Shown piece by piece: positions 41,871 to 51,809 of a stretch of 64,000 bases of DNA; position 1 is the stretch's first letter, and the number at the start of each line of letters is the position of its first letter. The notes under the pieces were generated by a model. The model did no database searches. It was not told where the DNA came from and saw only the letters and a program-made list of their open reading frames with translations. The DNA is taken from the NCBI GenBank assembly GCA_022606425.2, contig JAHDVF020001045.1, positions 744,001 to 808,000 on the forward strand, given 5' to 3'. The translations under genes and the position numbers were made by a program. The DNA comes from Lepidostoma basale (Eukaryota; Arthropoda; Insecta; Trichoptera; Lepidostomatidae).

Positions 41871-42600
41871 AAAAGGCGTTTTCGATCTAAACAGATTTTT
41901 GTCAAGTAAATAAAACAAACAGTTTATTTTTTACCTTGCCGAAAGTCTGGTTGGAGTTAAACCTGTCAAAAAAGAAAGTGAAGTTCTATTAAAACAAAAT
42001 CTAAAATTATTTTATTTATATTTAAAAATGTCACACCACAAATAATGCCCTTTTACAATAGTGAAAGTATTTTAGGTATCTATTCACGTAGATCGAGGTT
42101 CATTACGCCCTTGCTATCAGATATAACTTTCAATCATTTTACAATCAAACGTTCATCTCGTTATGCTCCTGAATAATAATTAGTCTCCTGATATTTGAAA
42201 ACTTTTAATTAGTATTTTGTTCCAGCGGAAGTTAAATGCTTCCAGTCAAAATTAATTTGTTTGTCCAAAAATTGGCACAAATTGACGTAGAAAGGAAGCC
42301 CCTTTGTGACTTGAAACCCATTCGTCCCGGCTTTCTTAATTAAGAAGTTGCCACGATCGTAATTGATTAGGTGACGGCAGACGTGACAAACAATCCCAGC
42401 TAATTACATATGTGCATTACAGCGAGCAGTAATCCTCAAAGAGATTAAGCTGTGATTAAGGAAGCACATTTGATCACATTGCACATTCTATATAGATAGA
42501 ACTTCCTTCACAAAAGATATCCGTCTGCACAAATTATTTCCTCGTGGAGTTGAATACTTTAAACGTAAATAGGGCGTAGTTTCAACGTTATATTTTCATC
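41871..42600. other. Unassigned
   Basis: AT-rich to mixed. No recognised element. Confidence 0.35.
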
Positions 42601-42604
42601 CTTC

Positions 42605-43015
42605 TTCTTCTTCTCCCTCTTTTAATAGATCTGTGGATCTGTTTTTATGGCGTCGAGGTCTCCTGGGACACAGAATTCCAACTGTCTCGCCATCTCTTCG
42701 CAGGTCTTCCGGGTTGGCGAATTCCCATTGGCAGGTTGTTTGCGGCTGCTTGGGGGAGTCTATCATCGCTCATTCGTTCTACGTGGTCGCGCTAGAAGCG
42801 TCTTCTTTTCCTGCCCCATCCGACAATATCTTCGGTATCGCAGGTCTCAGGTATAACTGTGTTTCTGTTTCTATCCCTCAGTGTTAGGTCCAGAATAGCA
42901 CGGAGTGTCTTCATTTCGGCAGTTTGTAATATTGCTTTGGTTCTATTTGTGTCAGCCCTCGATTCTATACCATAAGTTATTATGGATCTGACACATGTCT
43001 TATAAATTCGCACTT
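42605..43015 (-). mobile_element. LINE-B relative, minus strand
   Basis: Minus-strand reading MRIYKTCVRSIITYGIESRA, KAILQTAEMKTLRAILDLTL, RDRNRN, CDTEDIVGWGRKRRRF, DHVERMSDDRL, then QPGRPAKRWRDSWNSVSQE and a GAA-type tail (ttcttcttcttct). More diverged from the 4.7 and 29 kb copies than they are from each other. Confidence 0.8.
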
Positions 43016-43054
43016 TTTATCCTATCAAAGGTAATTTTTAGAATTCTGTTATTG

Positions 43055-43290
43055 ACGTACACAATTGATGACATAGTGAGATGGAGAAGACGGAGAAGAC
43101 GATTGTGGAGGGACCACATTGAGATTCCCAAGATCGTGATGCACGAGATTCCAGAAGGCCGCTAACAACCAAGACGACCACCAAAGAGTTGGAGAGAAAG
43201 CTATACATCTTCAACACAGGACGAAATTAGATATCCTGTCTAAACAGATTGCAAGATCTGCATTAAGGAGAAGAAGAAGAAAACTGAATA
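43055..43290 (+). mobile_element. LINE-B relative, plus strand
   Basis: Reads IDDIVRWRRRRRRLWRDHIE, then PEGR, RPPKSWREKAI and QDEIRYPV, ending aaggagaagaagaagaaaac. It lies next to the minus-strand copy, so the two 5' truncated ends face each other. Confidence 0.8.
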
Positions 43291-43325
43291 ATAAAACGGT
43301 GGATACGTGGAACATAAATTAAATA

Positions 43326-43612
43326 GACAATATGTGCACCATCTAAAAAGAACATTAAATGTTAAATTATTTTTATTTTATATCATTGTATTTTATATTA
43401 TTTGTTTTAGATTTATTTTGTGAATGTTTTACGATCGAAGTGTGCGCGAGAGATGCCTATTGGTGGCGATGAGGTTCGCAACCCATCACACCGCGTCTCC
43501 CGCGAGGTGAAAAGAGAAGGATGGAGTGCCGCATCGGTTAAAGTGTGACTGTCCATTCTTTCTGCCTACCCTTTCAGGGAGACGGCGTGATGGTTAGTTA
43601 GTTAGTTAGTTT
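43326..43612 (+). mobile_element. NA-A, full length
   Basis: Starts gtgcaccatctaaaa, AT-rich first third, then gatcgaagtgtgcgcgagag, ggtggcgatgaggttcgc, accgcgtctcccgcg. It ends with the LINE-A type terminus gtccattctttctgcctacc, ggagacggcgtgatgg and a (TTAG)n tail. GGTTCGCAACC resembles a pol III B box, but no A box is seen. Confidence 0.85.
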
Positions 43613-43885
43613 AAAATACTATGCTATTGCTATCGTCAGTGTTAAATTACCAAAGGTGTTAAAACAATGTTATTAGACCCATCAAACCATAAATATTCGG
43701 TAACCTATACATGCCAAAACATGTCCAGGCCTTTGTACAGAATATATTATTTATATAGGTGAGACATATGAATGACACGCTGTGCTTTCCTCATAAAGGG
43801 AAGCAACTGTTCATTTCAGCTATGTTCTTACTCCACACTCGGCCAAAACCTTCCAGAGGTCTATCGACTCGATCATACCTTTTTG
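43613..43885. other. Unassigned
   Basis: No recognised element. Confidence 0.3.
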
Positions 43886-44007
43886 GAAATTATTATTATT
43901 ATTATTATTATTATTTTGTTTAATCGCTCTTTACATCATTACAGCACAAGCCAAATCGATGTTAAGAGTATAACTATCATATTGATTCTCGTGATATGCG
44001 ATATGTA
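43886..44007 (-). mobile_element. SINE-1, 3' half
   Basis: Minus strand. Complement of an (AAT)n tail (43889-43913), then cgctctttacatcattacag, agccaaatcgatgtt and the atcatattgattctcgtg block. The head half resumes at 44328. Confidence 0.85.
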
Positions 44008-44019
44008 GCTATTGATGAT

Positions 44020-44220
44020 GTCTAACATCATCCCCATCATCAAGTGAGATCTGCTGCTTTAACCTCGTCCTGCAGAGCTCTTCTTCAGGTGGCTCTAGGT
44101 CTGCCCTGCTTCCTCTTTCCCCCCATAGAGAGCCAGTCTAGTACACCATGAGCGATGCAGGCTGGGTTCCGTCTCAGAGTGTGACCGATCTACAGCCATT
44201 TGCGTCTAACGACTTGCGCT
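44020..44220 (-). mobile_element. LINE fragment (TWRR type) inside SINE-1
   Basis: Minus-strand scraps HTLRRNPACIAHGVLDWLSM, GGKRKQGRPRATWRR and ALQDEVKAADLT, the C-terminal region of another non-LTR family (HTLRR / GKRKxGRPxxTWRR). One frameshift. It lies between the two SINE-1 halves. Confidence 0.65.
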
Positions 44221-44327
44221 GTAACAAGTCGCTGATATTAATTATGAATGGTTAAAAATTTATATACAAACAGTGTGAATGTAAAAAGTAGCTGAGAACG
44301 GCTGAGGAGAATACTTCGTGACCAAAG

Positions 44328-44437
44328 TATACATAGACCAAAGACAGTGTGACAATCACACCGCCATCGCTGGGAATCGAACCCAAGACCTTCAATATGA
44401 CAGTCAAAGGAATTATCACTTGACAATGAAGGCCTAT
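44328..44437 (-). mobile_element. SINE-1, head half
   Basis: Contains complement of the B box (GGGTTCGATTCCCAG) and of gtgtgattgtcacactgtct. The A-box side has drifted (cttcattgtcaagtgataa). Confidence 0.85.
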
Positions 44438-45000
44438 CAACGTCCAGAATAGTTTTCGACCTTTAGTCTAAAATTACTCTGTTCGATTGCGGGATGCGAA
44501 AATCTGGTCCATGCTTCTACGTCCACTCAAAAATAAGCTCATTAGAATCTCATTTATAATTTTACGAAAACATTTAATAAATTGAATATTGCAATTTTAG
44601 TTTGTTTAATCAAAACTACTGTCGATTCAAAAATAAATTCATTCAAATAACACAAAGGATTTGTTTCGTAGCAAATTTAAGTAAGAACTTTCGAAGGCGC
44701 CACGCCATTTGAATTTTGAATCTAATTGAGTTCTAAATGACCTCAAGGCAACGAAATGAAATCTGAGTAACTCCATCGAGTCAAGTTCTTCGGAGACCGA
44801 TCGTAATTATTGCTGGGAGGAGGCGGGAATGTAAAGACGAAATGTCGATTTGTCAAATAATTTACAACGCGTCCCACGCTCGAAAAAGTGATTCTTAGAG
44901 ACTTTAATAGAGAAGTCGTACTGTGACAAAAGTTTTTAATTTATACAGAAATTTCATTCTCTTTATTCAACATAATAATCACTTTTTTAATTATCTGTAT
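44438..45000. other. Unassigned
   Basis: Mixed composition, no recognised element. Confidence 0.35.
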
Positions 45001-45114
45001 TACTAACCATTCAACCATCACTCCCTTTATTCGAATGGGTAGGCTGAGTGACAGCAGCACAACACTAGTCTATCATGACAATATTCTGTAGCCTCTTCGT
45101 CATTCACATATGAA
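45001..45114 (-). mobile_element. LINE-A 3' tip, minus
   Basis: Complement of the terminal block with drift (aaccatcactccctttattc, gggtaggctgag). Confidence 0.65.
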
Positions 45115-45117
45115 CGT

Positions 45118-45330
45118 AAAATTTTAACGTTTAAGATTTTATTTATTGTTTCTTGAACAATTATGTAAATTTAATACGAATGAAAATGTCTGTTTTAAAG
45201 AAGTTTTCTATTGGAAAAGTATGATTTTTGATAATGCCTAAGCATGGCGAAATATGTCGTTTCCATTAAATATAATAACACTTCTAGAAAGTTGAAACTT
45301 TCATTCTTAATAATTATTTGAGATAATTAT
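45118..45330. repeat. HHR-T foldback
   Basis: Left arm ttattgtttcttgaacaatt, acgaatgaaaatgtctg. Centre tttttgataatgcctaagc then ATGGCGAAATATGTC. Right arm tctagaaagttgaaac. The left GAAAC box is deleted. Confidence 0.75.
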
Positions 45331-45352
45331 GATATAATATTTTTACATACAA

Positions 45353-45384
45353 AACTAGCTAACTTACCATCACGCCATTTAAAA
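45353..45384 (-). mobile_element. LINE-A 3' tip scrap
   Basis: ctagctaacttaccatcacg only: complement of the tail and last bases. Confidence 0.55.
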
Positions 45385-45930
45385 ATTAGCAAAATTAGAA
45401 TAGTGGGGGAAACAAAACCCTAATTAAACTTTAATCAATGAACAAACTAATATACATACATACATTCATCCCCGCACCTTTGTAGTTCCGACATATATAA
45501 TAAGATTCAAAGAACTCCTGATTCTGCACTGTAGGTATTTATTTCACATTTCAGATACAGAAGAGTACAAACATCGATTGAGTCTACGCACACGAGAAGG
45601 TGATTTTAAGTTATTTTATATATAATACTTAGAATCATTACTTACCTTGAAATTTATAAAATCATTTGTAAACAATTTTTAAAATGTTTTTCTCAGAAAC
45701 AATTTATTTCGTCCTACCTCAAATAACTTATTTTTGATGTAAATAATATCCCTTAACTATGTAATCATTGTCATTAAATATTAAAAATAGTGTTCCAAGA
45801 AACACTTTCCGGTATTTCTGGGCCTACCCAAATAATTATTTGTTAAAAATGTATAAAGTCACATCAATTCTCGTTTATTACCATATTCTGCTCCATTTAC
45901 TAGTATATATAAACAGCAACGAGCTGAAAT
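45385..45930. other. Unassigned
   Basis: AT-rich; no recognised element. Confidence 0.3.
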
Positions 45931-45934
45931 TTCG

Positions 45935-46030
45935 TCATATTTGATAATGCCTCAGAAGGGGGAAACACGTCATTCCCATAAAATATTATAACACTTCTAT
46001 AAAACTAGCGTTTTCATTCGTATTAATAGT
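45935..46030 (+). repeat. HHR-T right arm
   Basis: Clean half-element: tttgataatgcctcagaagg, GGGGAAACACGTC, attcccataaaat, cttctataaaactagcg, tttcattcg. One arm only. Confidence 0.7.
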
Positions 46031-46095
46031 GGGAAGAGATTCCTGGATTCAGCCAGGGCCCACCCAAGACTGTCAAGGTTATGATGATGATGATC
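46031..46095 (+). mobile_element. LINE 3' tip with (ATG)n tail
   Basis: gattcagccagggcccaccc, aagactgtcaaggtt, then four ATG units. Same tail type as the RTE-like copy at 6.7 kb. Confidence 0.5.
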
Positions 46096-46329
46096 CATAA
46101 CAAATACGTTGATCCAATACAAACCCTTGTATTGCCATTTCAACTAAACAATTTGCTAAATTATTCACTTACACCATAAAGCACTTAGCAAGACTGTAAT
46201 TAATAGTTATTACTATATAGGAACTCCATCAACATAACTTGTCCAAATATGTAAATTGATATTAACCTGCATCCAAGTCTCTTAGATAAACATAAGATAT
46301 GTAACAATATAAATAATATATACATCTTA

Positions 46330-46572
46330 CACTATCATAATATTTATTTTGTCATGAACAATGATGTAAAACTCCATATAAAAATAATTAATACGAATTA
46401 AAACGTCTGTTTTCTAAAATATTTATTATATTTTATGTAAATGACATGTTTCACATGTCTAAGGCACTATCAAATGAACTATTTGAGATAATGCCTTATA
46501 CAGGCGAAACTTGTTCTTTTAAAAAAAAAAAAACTTCTAGAAAACAGATGTTTTCATTTGAATTCTTCTTGT
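46330..46572. repeat. HHR-T foldback
   Basis: Arms: cgaattaaaacgtctg, tttctaaaatatttattat, gacatgtttcacatgtctaagg; and gcctta, CAGGCGAAACTTGTTC, cttctagaaaacagatg. An A run replaces part of the right arm. Confidence 0.75.
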
Positions 46573-46574
46573 TC

Positions 46575-46895
46575 TTCTACCTCAGCCTATTCCCGTCCAC
46601 TCCTGGACAAAGGCCTCCTCCATTCGCTTCCATGTCACTCTCTCCTGTGCAGACAGCATCCAGGTTATTCTGACGTGTCTGCTCAGATCATCATTCCACC
46701 GTAGTTGCGGTCGCCCTGCACTTCTCTTTGCCGTTCACGGTTTCCATGGCTCTTTGGGTCACTCTTAGTTTCTCGGCACTTTGTTTGGACAATGTAACAG
46801 TTTCAAGACCATAAGTACCAACTGGCAGAATACATCTTGTATTAATATCATAACATGTTTGTCCGAAAATGTATGCTTGTATAGGTGTGTGCACA
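46575..46895 (-). mobile_element. LINE-C (RTE-like) C-terminus
   Basis: Minus strand: AYIFGQTCYDINTRCILPVG, TYGLETVTLSKQSAEKLRVT, QRAME, then a deletion, CRATATTVE, DLSRHVRITWM, SAQERVTWKRMEEAFVQEW and TGIG. The LRVTQRAME block shows it belongs with the 57 kb copy. Confidence 0.8.
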
Positions 46896-47455
46896 ATTTG
46901 TAAATTCTACGAATTTGTATGCAATTCTACATATATTGAAAGTGTTAAGTAAACAAATTCCAATTCGAATTGGAAATATTCATAGTTAAGTGAATTTTCT
47001 GATTAAATTGAATTTAGAAACAAATAATAAAATTTCAGTGTTCTTTATTTAGATAAATTCAAATATTATTTTATAACCAAATTCGCTTATAGCAATTGCA
47101 ACCAATGGAGATTTTATTTCTCAAGAAAAGATGAGTGTATTATTTTATGTGCCTTATATTATAATTTTCTATATTTGAAAGCAAGTATATTAAAAAAAAA
47201 GAGAATTTACTAAGCGTATTTGAATATTATTCCAATATCATAACACAAAACAAAATGAATCCCTTGAATGAAAGATGTTTTTCTAAGAAAACATTATATT
47301 TTAATGTACCTTAAGTACTTTAATATTTGTATAACGCAATTGGAAGTCTTTAAGTGTATAAGCGTTGTAAATTAGTCATAAAATTCGTTAATTGATTCGA
47401 AGAAGTGCTTTTCTGTAATTTGTAACTTTCACCTCGTAACTATTGTAAACAAATT
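46896..47455. other. AT-rich unassigned
   Basis: No recognised element. Confidence 0.35.
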
Positions 47456-47457
47456 CA

Positions 47458-47546
47458 TACGAATGAAGAAGTCTGTTCTCTAGAAGTTTTATTATATTTT
47501 ATGGGAATGACATGTTTCGCCCTTTGAAGGCATTATCAAATGTATA
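47458..47546 (+). repeat. HHR-T left arm
   Basis: acgaatgaagaagtctg, ctctagaagttttatta, gggaatgacatgtttcgccc, ttgaaggcattatcaaa. Intact arm in minus orientation of the core. Confidence 0.7.
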
Positions 47547-47547
47547 A

Positions 47548-47626
47548 CTAATTAACTTACCATTACGGCGTTTTCCCGGATGGGTAAACAGAGAAGATGG
47601 ACCGTCACACTGTTCTCTCCTGACAT
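47548..47626 (-). mobile_element. LINE-A, left of L2-like insertion
   Basis: Complement of tail and terminal block (cggcgttttcccggatggg) up to ttctctcctgacata. Resumes after 48034. Confidence 0.8.
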
Positions 47627-48034
47627 AAGCGCTTCACGGAATGGCACCAGCCTATATATCTGAACTTTGTGTTGCTGATAGCCCTAACTTGCGGCGATCT
47701 ACGCTTCGATCAGCAAACTCCTCGGCAATAGGCAGATTAGTTGAGCCAAAGCGCAACCCCCGGACAAATTTCGGAGATCGGGCCTTCGCAGTGGCAGGTC
47801 CGTCCGCCTGGAATATGCTTCCTGCACGCCTCAGATGCATTGACAATCCGACAGACTTTAAATCTCACCTAAAAACCCACCTTTTCAAAATATCCCATAA
47901 AATGTAAACAACAATTATCTGATTGCTGGTGTCACATGCAGCTCTCATGACTAAAAACATTGTCAAAGCGCCCTTGAGGTGAGCTATTCACGAAAACGGC
48001 GCTATACAAATTAGCCTAATTATTATTATTATTA
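47627..48034 (+). mobile_element. L2/CR1-like LINE inserted in LINE-A
   Basis: The 88-codon frame (47641-47907) reads MAPAYISELCVADSPN, LRRSTLRSANS, FGDRAFAVAGPSAWNMLPAR and FKSHLKTHLFK, the terminal region of CR1/L2-type ORF2 proteins. The 3' UTR ends gcgctatacaaattagcc and a short (ATT)n tail. The frame is open, so it is the youngest element at this spot. The polymerase domain is absent. Confidence 0.85.
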
Positions 48035-48262
48035 TATATAACTCTCGCGCATTTTCTATATTCACACATCGTGACATGCACGCTCATGGATCGTTCCTAC
48101 TTCGAACTTGACCGCCTTTCAATTATTGATTAATTTGGTCATACCATATACCATGTCATTCTTCCTTAACTTATTTTTCCATTCACATTACTTGTATACT
48201 CGTATATATTTTTAACCATTCTTCCCTCGTCCATTCGTTCCATATGTAAAAACCATTTTAAT
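48035..48262 (-). mobile_element. LINE-A, right of L2-like insertion
   Basis: Continues tataactctcgcgcattttc exactly where 47626 stopped, judged by the uninterrupted copy at 50.1 kb (cctgacataactctcgcgc). Then NRRACM and upstream regions. Confidence 0.8.
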
Positions 48263-48515
48263 GATATTAACTGTTTCTTGAACAATGATGTAAAATTCCA
48301 TATTAAATAATTAATACGAATGTAAACGTCAGTTTTCTAGAAGTTTTATTATATTTTGTTGGAATGACTAAGGCATTATCAAATGTGCCTTAGAAGGGCG
48401 AAACATGTCATTCCCATAAAATATAATAAAACTTCTAGAAAACTGACCTTTTCATTCGTATTAATGATTTAATAGTGAGTTTTATATCATCGTTCAAGAA
48501 ACAATAAATATTGTA
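48262..48515. repeat. HHR-T foldback, complete
   Basis: Best-formed example. Left arm ttaactgtttcttgaacaat, tgatgtaaaattcc, acgaatgtaaacgtcag, tctagaagttttatta. Right arm CTTAGAAGGGCGAAACATGTC, attcccataaaat and the full complement to aagaaacaataaat. Arms ~105 bp. The core on the right arm is TTGATAA-like in siblings, with helix II GCCTT / AGGGC. Confidence 0.85.
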
Positions 48516-48589
48516 AACTATTTCAATTGCCGTAATTACCATATTCTATTACTTAAACTGGGGTATATAAATGATCCCGCAATTGATTC

Positions 48590-48815
48590 TCGCCACATTT
48601 GATAATGCATTAGAACGGCGAAACATGTCATTCCATATAAAATTTAATAAAACTCCTAGAAGACAGACGTTTTCTTTTATATTATTTAAGAATCCACAAC
48701 ACAAAGTAAAGGCGAATATGGAAGTAAATGTATTTATATCGTTATGCCGATGATGAAACATGCCGAGAAAAATGAACTCAAAAGTGGAAAAAAACGTGTT
48801 TTAATTCGTAAGAAT
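48590..48815 (+). repeat. HHR-T right arm and HHR-like copy
   Basis: First part: ttgataatgcattagaacgg, CGAAACATGTC, attcc, ctcctagaagacagacg. From 48685: atccacaacacaaagtaaa, then ccgatgatgaaacatgccg, where the core and box are fused without helix II, and gaactcaaaagtggaaaaaa as at 4.0 and 52.1 kb. Confidence 0.65.
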
Positions 48816-49167
48816 TTTGCCAGTCGTTGATTTATGTAATATTTATGTTTTTGAAGGACATGTTTCAAGAATTTCAACGTGCTCTCCTTTATAAATTGAG
48901 ATTTAAGATGAAAAACAATTCTTGACTGTTTATTTCAATGAGAAGGCTTACGGCATCACAATAGATTACCTTCTTTGAAATATTTGCCTGCCATCTGTAT
49001 TGAAAACAAAGCAAAAATGATTAATTGTTCAAACACTTTATTTTTTACATCACTGAATCGAGGGGCACTTAAAATCTACAAACGCCCCAAGGTAATCGTT
49101 TGTGCTACGAATTAAAAGGAACCACATTAATTTTGGGACCTTACGAGAATTTATATAATCTTTGATA
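48816..49167. other. Unassigned
   Basis: No recognised element. Confidence 0.3.
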
Positions 49168-49222
49168 TTAACTAACTAACTTACCATCACGGCGTTTTCC
49201 CGGAGGGGCATACAGAGAGATA
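49168..49222 (-). mobile_element. LINE-A 3' tip, minus
   Basis: actaactaacttaccatcac, ggcgttttcccggagggg. Only the terminal ~50 bp, followed at once by plus-strand LINE-A. Confidence 0.75.
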
Positions 49223-49224
49223 GG

Positions 49225-50062
49225 TAGACCCTCATATATGGAAGTGAAGCTTGGAGCTGGAAAAGAAGGATTTGTCAGTCAGCTGTTAGTTATATGCAGA
49301 CGATGCTGTGTGAATCGCTGACAGTAGAGAAAATTTGCAAGTCTTAGTATCAAGGATGTATGAGGCATGCAAAAAGAGTGACCTGGTGATGAATGTGTCT
49401 AAATCTAAAGTGATGGTTTTCGAGAAAGAAGAATGTATGACCATTTGTGATATAAGAGCGATGGGCGAGACATTGGAGCAAGTTACCGAATTAGCGTATC
49501 TGGGATGCATGTTTACAAGAAACGGAAAAATGGAGAAAGACATCAAAAGAAGGATTGGTGCTGGGAATAAAATAAATGGCGCACTCAAAGTCATAACTGT
49601 AAATAGAAATATATCCACAGAAGCAAAGATGGCAGTACACAGTACACAATGGAGTTCTAGTGCCAACCAACAATAAACGCCGTAGAAATGAGATCACTAA
49701 GAATAATGTGCGGGAAAACGTTGTATGATAGAATACCGAGGGATAAAAAAGAAAGAAATGTAAGGCAAATGACTGCATCATGGATAAAATTGAAAAAGGA
49801 TCCCTGAGATGGTTTGGACATATGGAACGAATGGATGAGAGTAGAATGATTAAAAAGTTGTACACAAGCAGCGTGAGTGGAAAAAGAAACCGAGGACGAC
49901 CGAGGAAAACATGGCATGACCAAATTAATCAATTACTAAAAGGCGGCCACATTCGAAGTCGGAATAATCGACGTGCGTGCATGGTACGAAGTATGAATGT
50001 AGAGGAAACACGACAGGTACCCCTGCGGGTAAATGGCATGATGGAAAGTTAGTTAGTAGTTA
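49225..50062 (+). mobile_element. LINE-A with YADD box to tail
   Basis: Most complete copy. A short YGSEAWSWK scrap comes first. Then LYADDAV, a stop and IADSRENLQVL (catalytic YADD of the reverse transcriptase, near 49291-49302), SRMYEACKKSDLVMNVSKSK, VTELAYLGCMFTRNGKMEKD, IKRRIGAGNKINGALKVIT, a small deletion, NAVEMRSLRIMCGKTLYDRI, MDKIEKGSLRWFGHMERMDE, RGRPRKTWHDQINQLL and NRRACMVRSMNVEE. It ends ggcatgatgg and agttagttagtag. A handful of frameshifts. Confidence 0.9.
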
Positions 50063-50450
50063 GATTGATAGACAGAGGATGGACCGTCATATTGTTCTAT
50101 CCTGACATAACTCTCGCGCATCTTCTACATTCACACATCGTGACATGCACGTTCGTCGATTGTTCCTACTTCGAATATGGCCGCCTTTCATTTATTGATT
50201 AATTCGATCATACCATGTCTTCCTTGGCCTTTCGTGAATTATTTTTCTATTCACGTTACTTGTATACATATTTTTAACCATTCTTTCCTCATCCATTCAT
50301 TCCATACATGTACGTAAAAACCATTTTAGTGATCCTTTCTTAATTCATCATTAGGTATTCTATCACACATTGTTTTTCCGCACATTCTTCTTAGTGAACT
50401 AATTTCTACGGCATTAATCCTATTCTGCCAACTCCAAGTTTCGCTTCGAA
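50063..50450 (-). mobile_element. LINE-A minus-strand copy, tail to tail
   Basis: Starts at the terminal block (gacagaggatggaccgtc) and runs through cctgacataactctcgcg, acgttcgtcgattgttcc to ccaactccaagtttcgctt. It abuts the tail of the plus-strand copy. Confidence 0.8.
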
Positions 50451-50599
50451 GTTTTTTTCCTTATTGAGTTTGATTACGTTTATATTTGTCATCCGTAGAC
50501 CAGTAATTGGGTTCAAACGACCCGTTGTATATAAAAAGGAAAGAAAAAACATTTTACTTTTTATATTCCGCAGCTGTAAACAAATATGCTTTAAAATAA

Positions 50600-50790
50600 T
50601 ATAATTATATACTTGTAAAATACATACGTAAGCCACTTTATTCGTTACAAACACCAACCGGTTTCGCTCCCGCCGGAACTTCGTCAGGGTAACAGAACAT
50701 GCTGATTAGAAACTCCGGCGGGAGTGAAACTGGTTGATGCTTATAACAAATAAAGTGGTTTACATAAAAAATTACAAGTGTATTATTATT
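50600..50790. repeat. HHR-P-like foldback
   Basis: Arms 50628-50680 and 50707-50762: gccactttattcgttac and complement, caaccggtttcgctcccgcc and complement. The left arm core is complete on the minus strand. The right arm core (CTGATTAG, then aaactccggcgggagtg, GAAACTGGTT) carries an inserted base run. Confidence 0.85.
50645..50693 (-). ncRNA. Hammerhead ribozyme-like motif (CUGACGA)
   Basis: Minus strand: GTTACC, CTGACGA (fits CUGANGA, as position 7 is free), helix II GTTCC / GGAGC with GGCG loop, GAAA, then ACCGGT (self-complementary, sharing the last A) and T before GGTG, which can pair with TACC. All conserved core positions are present. Confidence 0.75.
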
Positions 50791-50834
50791 ATATTTAATA
50801 ATGCCACACCACAATTTAAGTACTGAACCGAAGC

Positions 50835-51212
50835 CTTTGAGATGTGGATACACCGAAGGATGATACGCATCTCCTGAACTGACATGGTCAGCAACACAAA
50901 CGTTCTCCATAGAGCCAGAGTTGACAGAGAGTTGCTGAATAACAGCAAAGTCCGTAAGGTGTCCTACTTGGGCCACGTTCTGAGAAGCTAAAAGTACGCA
51001 CTGTTACAACTGATCTTGGAAGGTAAGATTGAGGGTCGACGAGGTGTGGGAGAAGGCAGGTTTCCTGGCTGTGGAAAATCCGAGAGTGGACAGGGCTGAG
51101 GACCGTGGAGGAGCTGTTCCGAGCCTCCTCAGGACAGGGAGGCCTACTCAAGGGTGATAATCAACGTTGGGGGGACCTGACAGGACACGGAAAGAAGAAG
51201 AAGGATAAAAAA
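50835..51212 (+). mobile_element. LINE-F 3' end
   Basis: Reads TRARVDRELLNNSKVRKVSY, LGHVLRS, a stop, KYALLQLILEGKIEGRRGVG, RRQVSWLWKIREWTGL, TVEELFRASSGQ and GDLTGHGKKKKD into a GAAGAAGAAG tail. C-terminal part of a LINE RT ORF, class uncertain. The minus-strand relative is at 62.7 kb. Confidence 0.8.
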
Positions 51213-51284
51213 AATTACTTTAGTTTAATAATAATTCAATCTAAAAAAAAACATAAACGGTTTTAGTACTACACAAAATTACAA

Positions 51285-51390
51285 TCGAAATCTACAGACT
51301 GGTCTGTCAAAGCCAGGCAGCCTGGCGAAACCGGTCTCTGTCAAACTAAGAAGTTATGAAAAACATCATTTTATCAAATTGTTAATATAT
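51285..51390 (+). repeat. HHR-P core fragment
   Basis: gactggtctgtcaaagcc, aggcagcctggc, GAAACCGGTC, tctgtcaaactaag, aaaaacatcattttatc. Helix II and GAAACCGGTC are intact. The first strand reads CTGTCAA rather than CUGANGA. Confidence 0.65.
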
Positions 51391-51808
51391 TCGTATTATG
51401 AACCAATTTGAAGAACCGTTTTAGAGATATTGTTGTGAAAGTACTTTCAAGGCTGAATTTCCCAATTATTAAGTGTATTTATCATTTATCAGCCAGCATC
51501 CCTCGGAAAAGATTAATTTATAATAAAATTAACGCTTTATATTAAACGATTCGGAAGTGTGACCTTTGCATCGCAAAAACAATTTTCGTTCCGTTCGGCT
51601 ATCAAAGAAAGTTTCAACTTTTGTGCTTTAATTAAAAACGAGATAGCTATGAGAATTTTAATTACACCTTTACAGGGAGCATTATTTATAACAAAATAAT
51701 TAAACGCCCGTAAAATCTAATGAATGCCATTTTTAACTAAATATTTTTTTAAATTATCAAATGTTTTTCCTGAATTATTTTGATAAAAGTTTACTTAAAT
51801 TAATAATG
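51391..51808. other. Unassigned
   Basis: AT-rich; no recognised element. Confidence 0.3.
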
Positions 51809-51809
51809 A

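Noticed and set aside
49286..49932. Minus-strand ORFs of 91-126 codons over LINE-A
   Set aside because: They are antisense shadows of the plus-strand LINE-A reading, which carries YADD and RWFGHMERMD.
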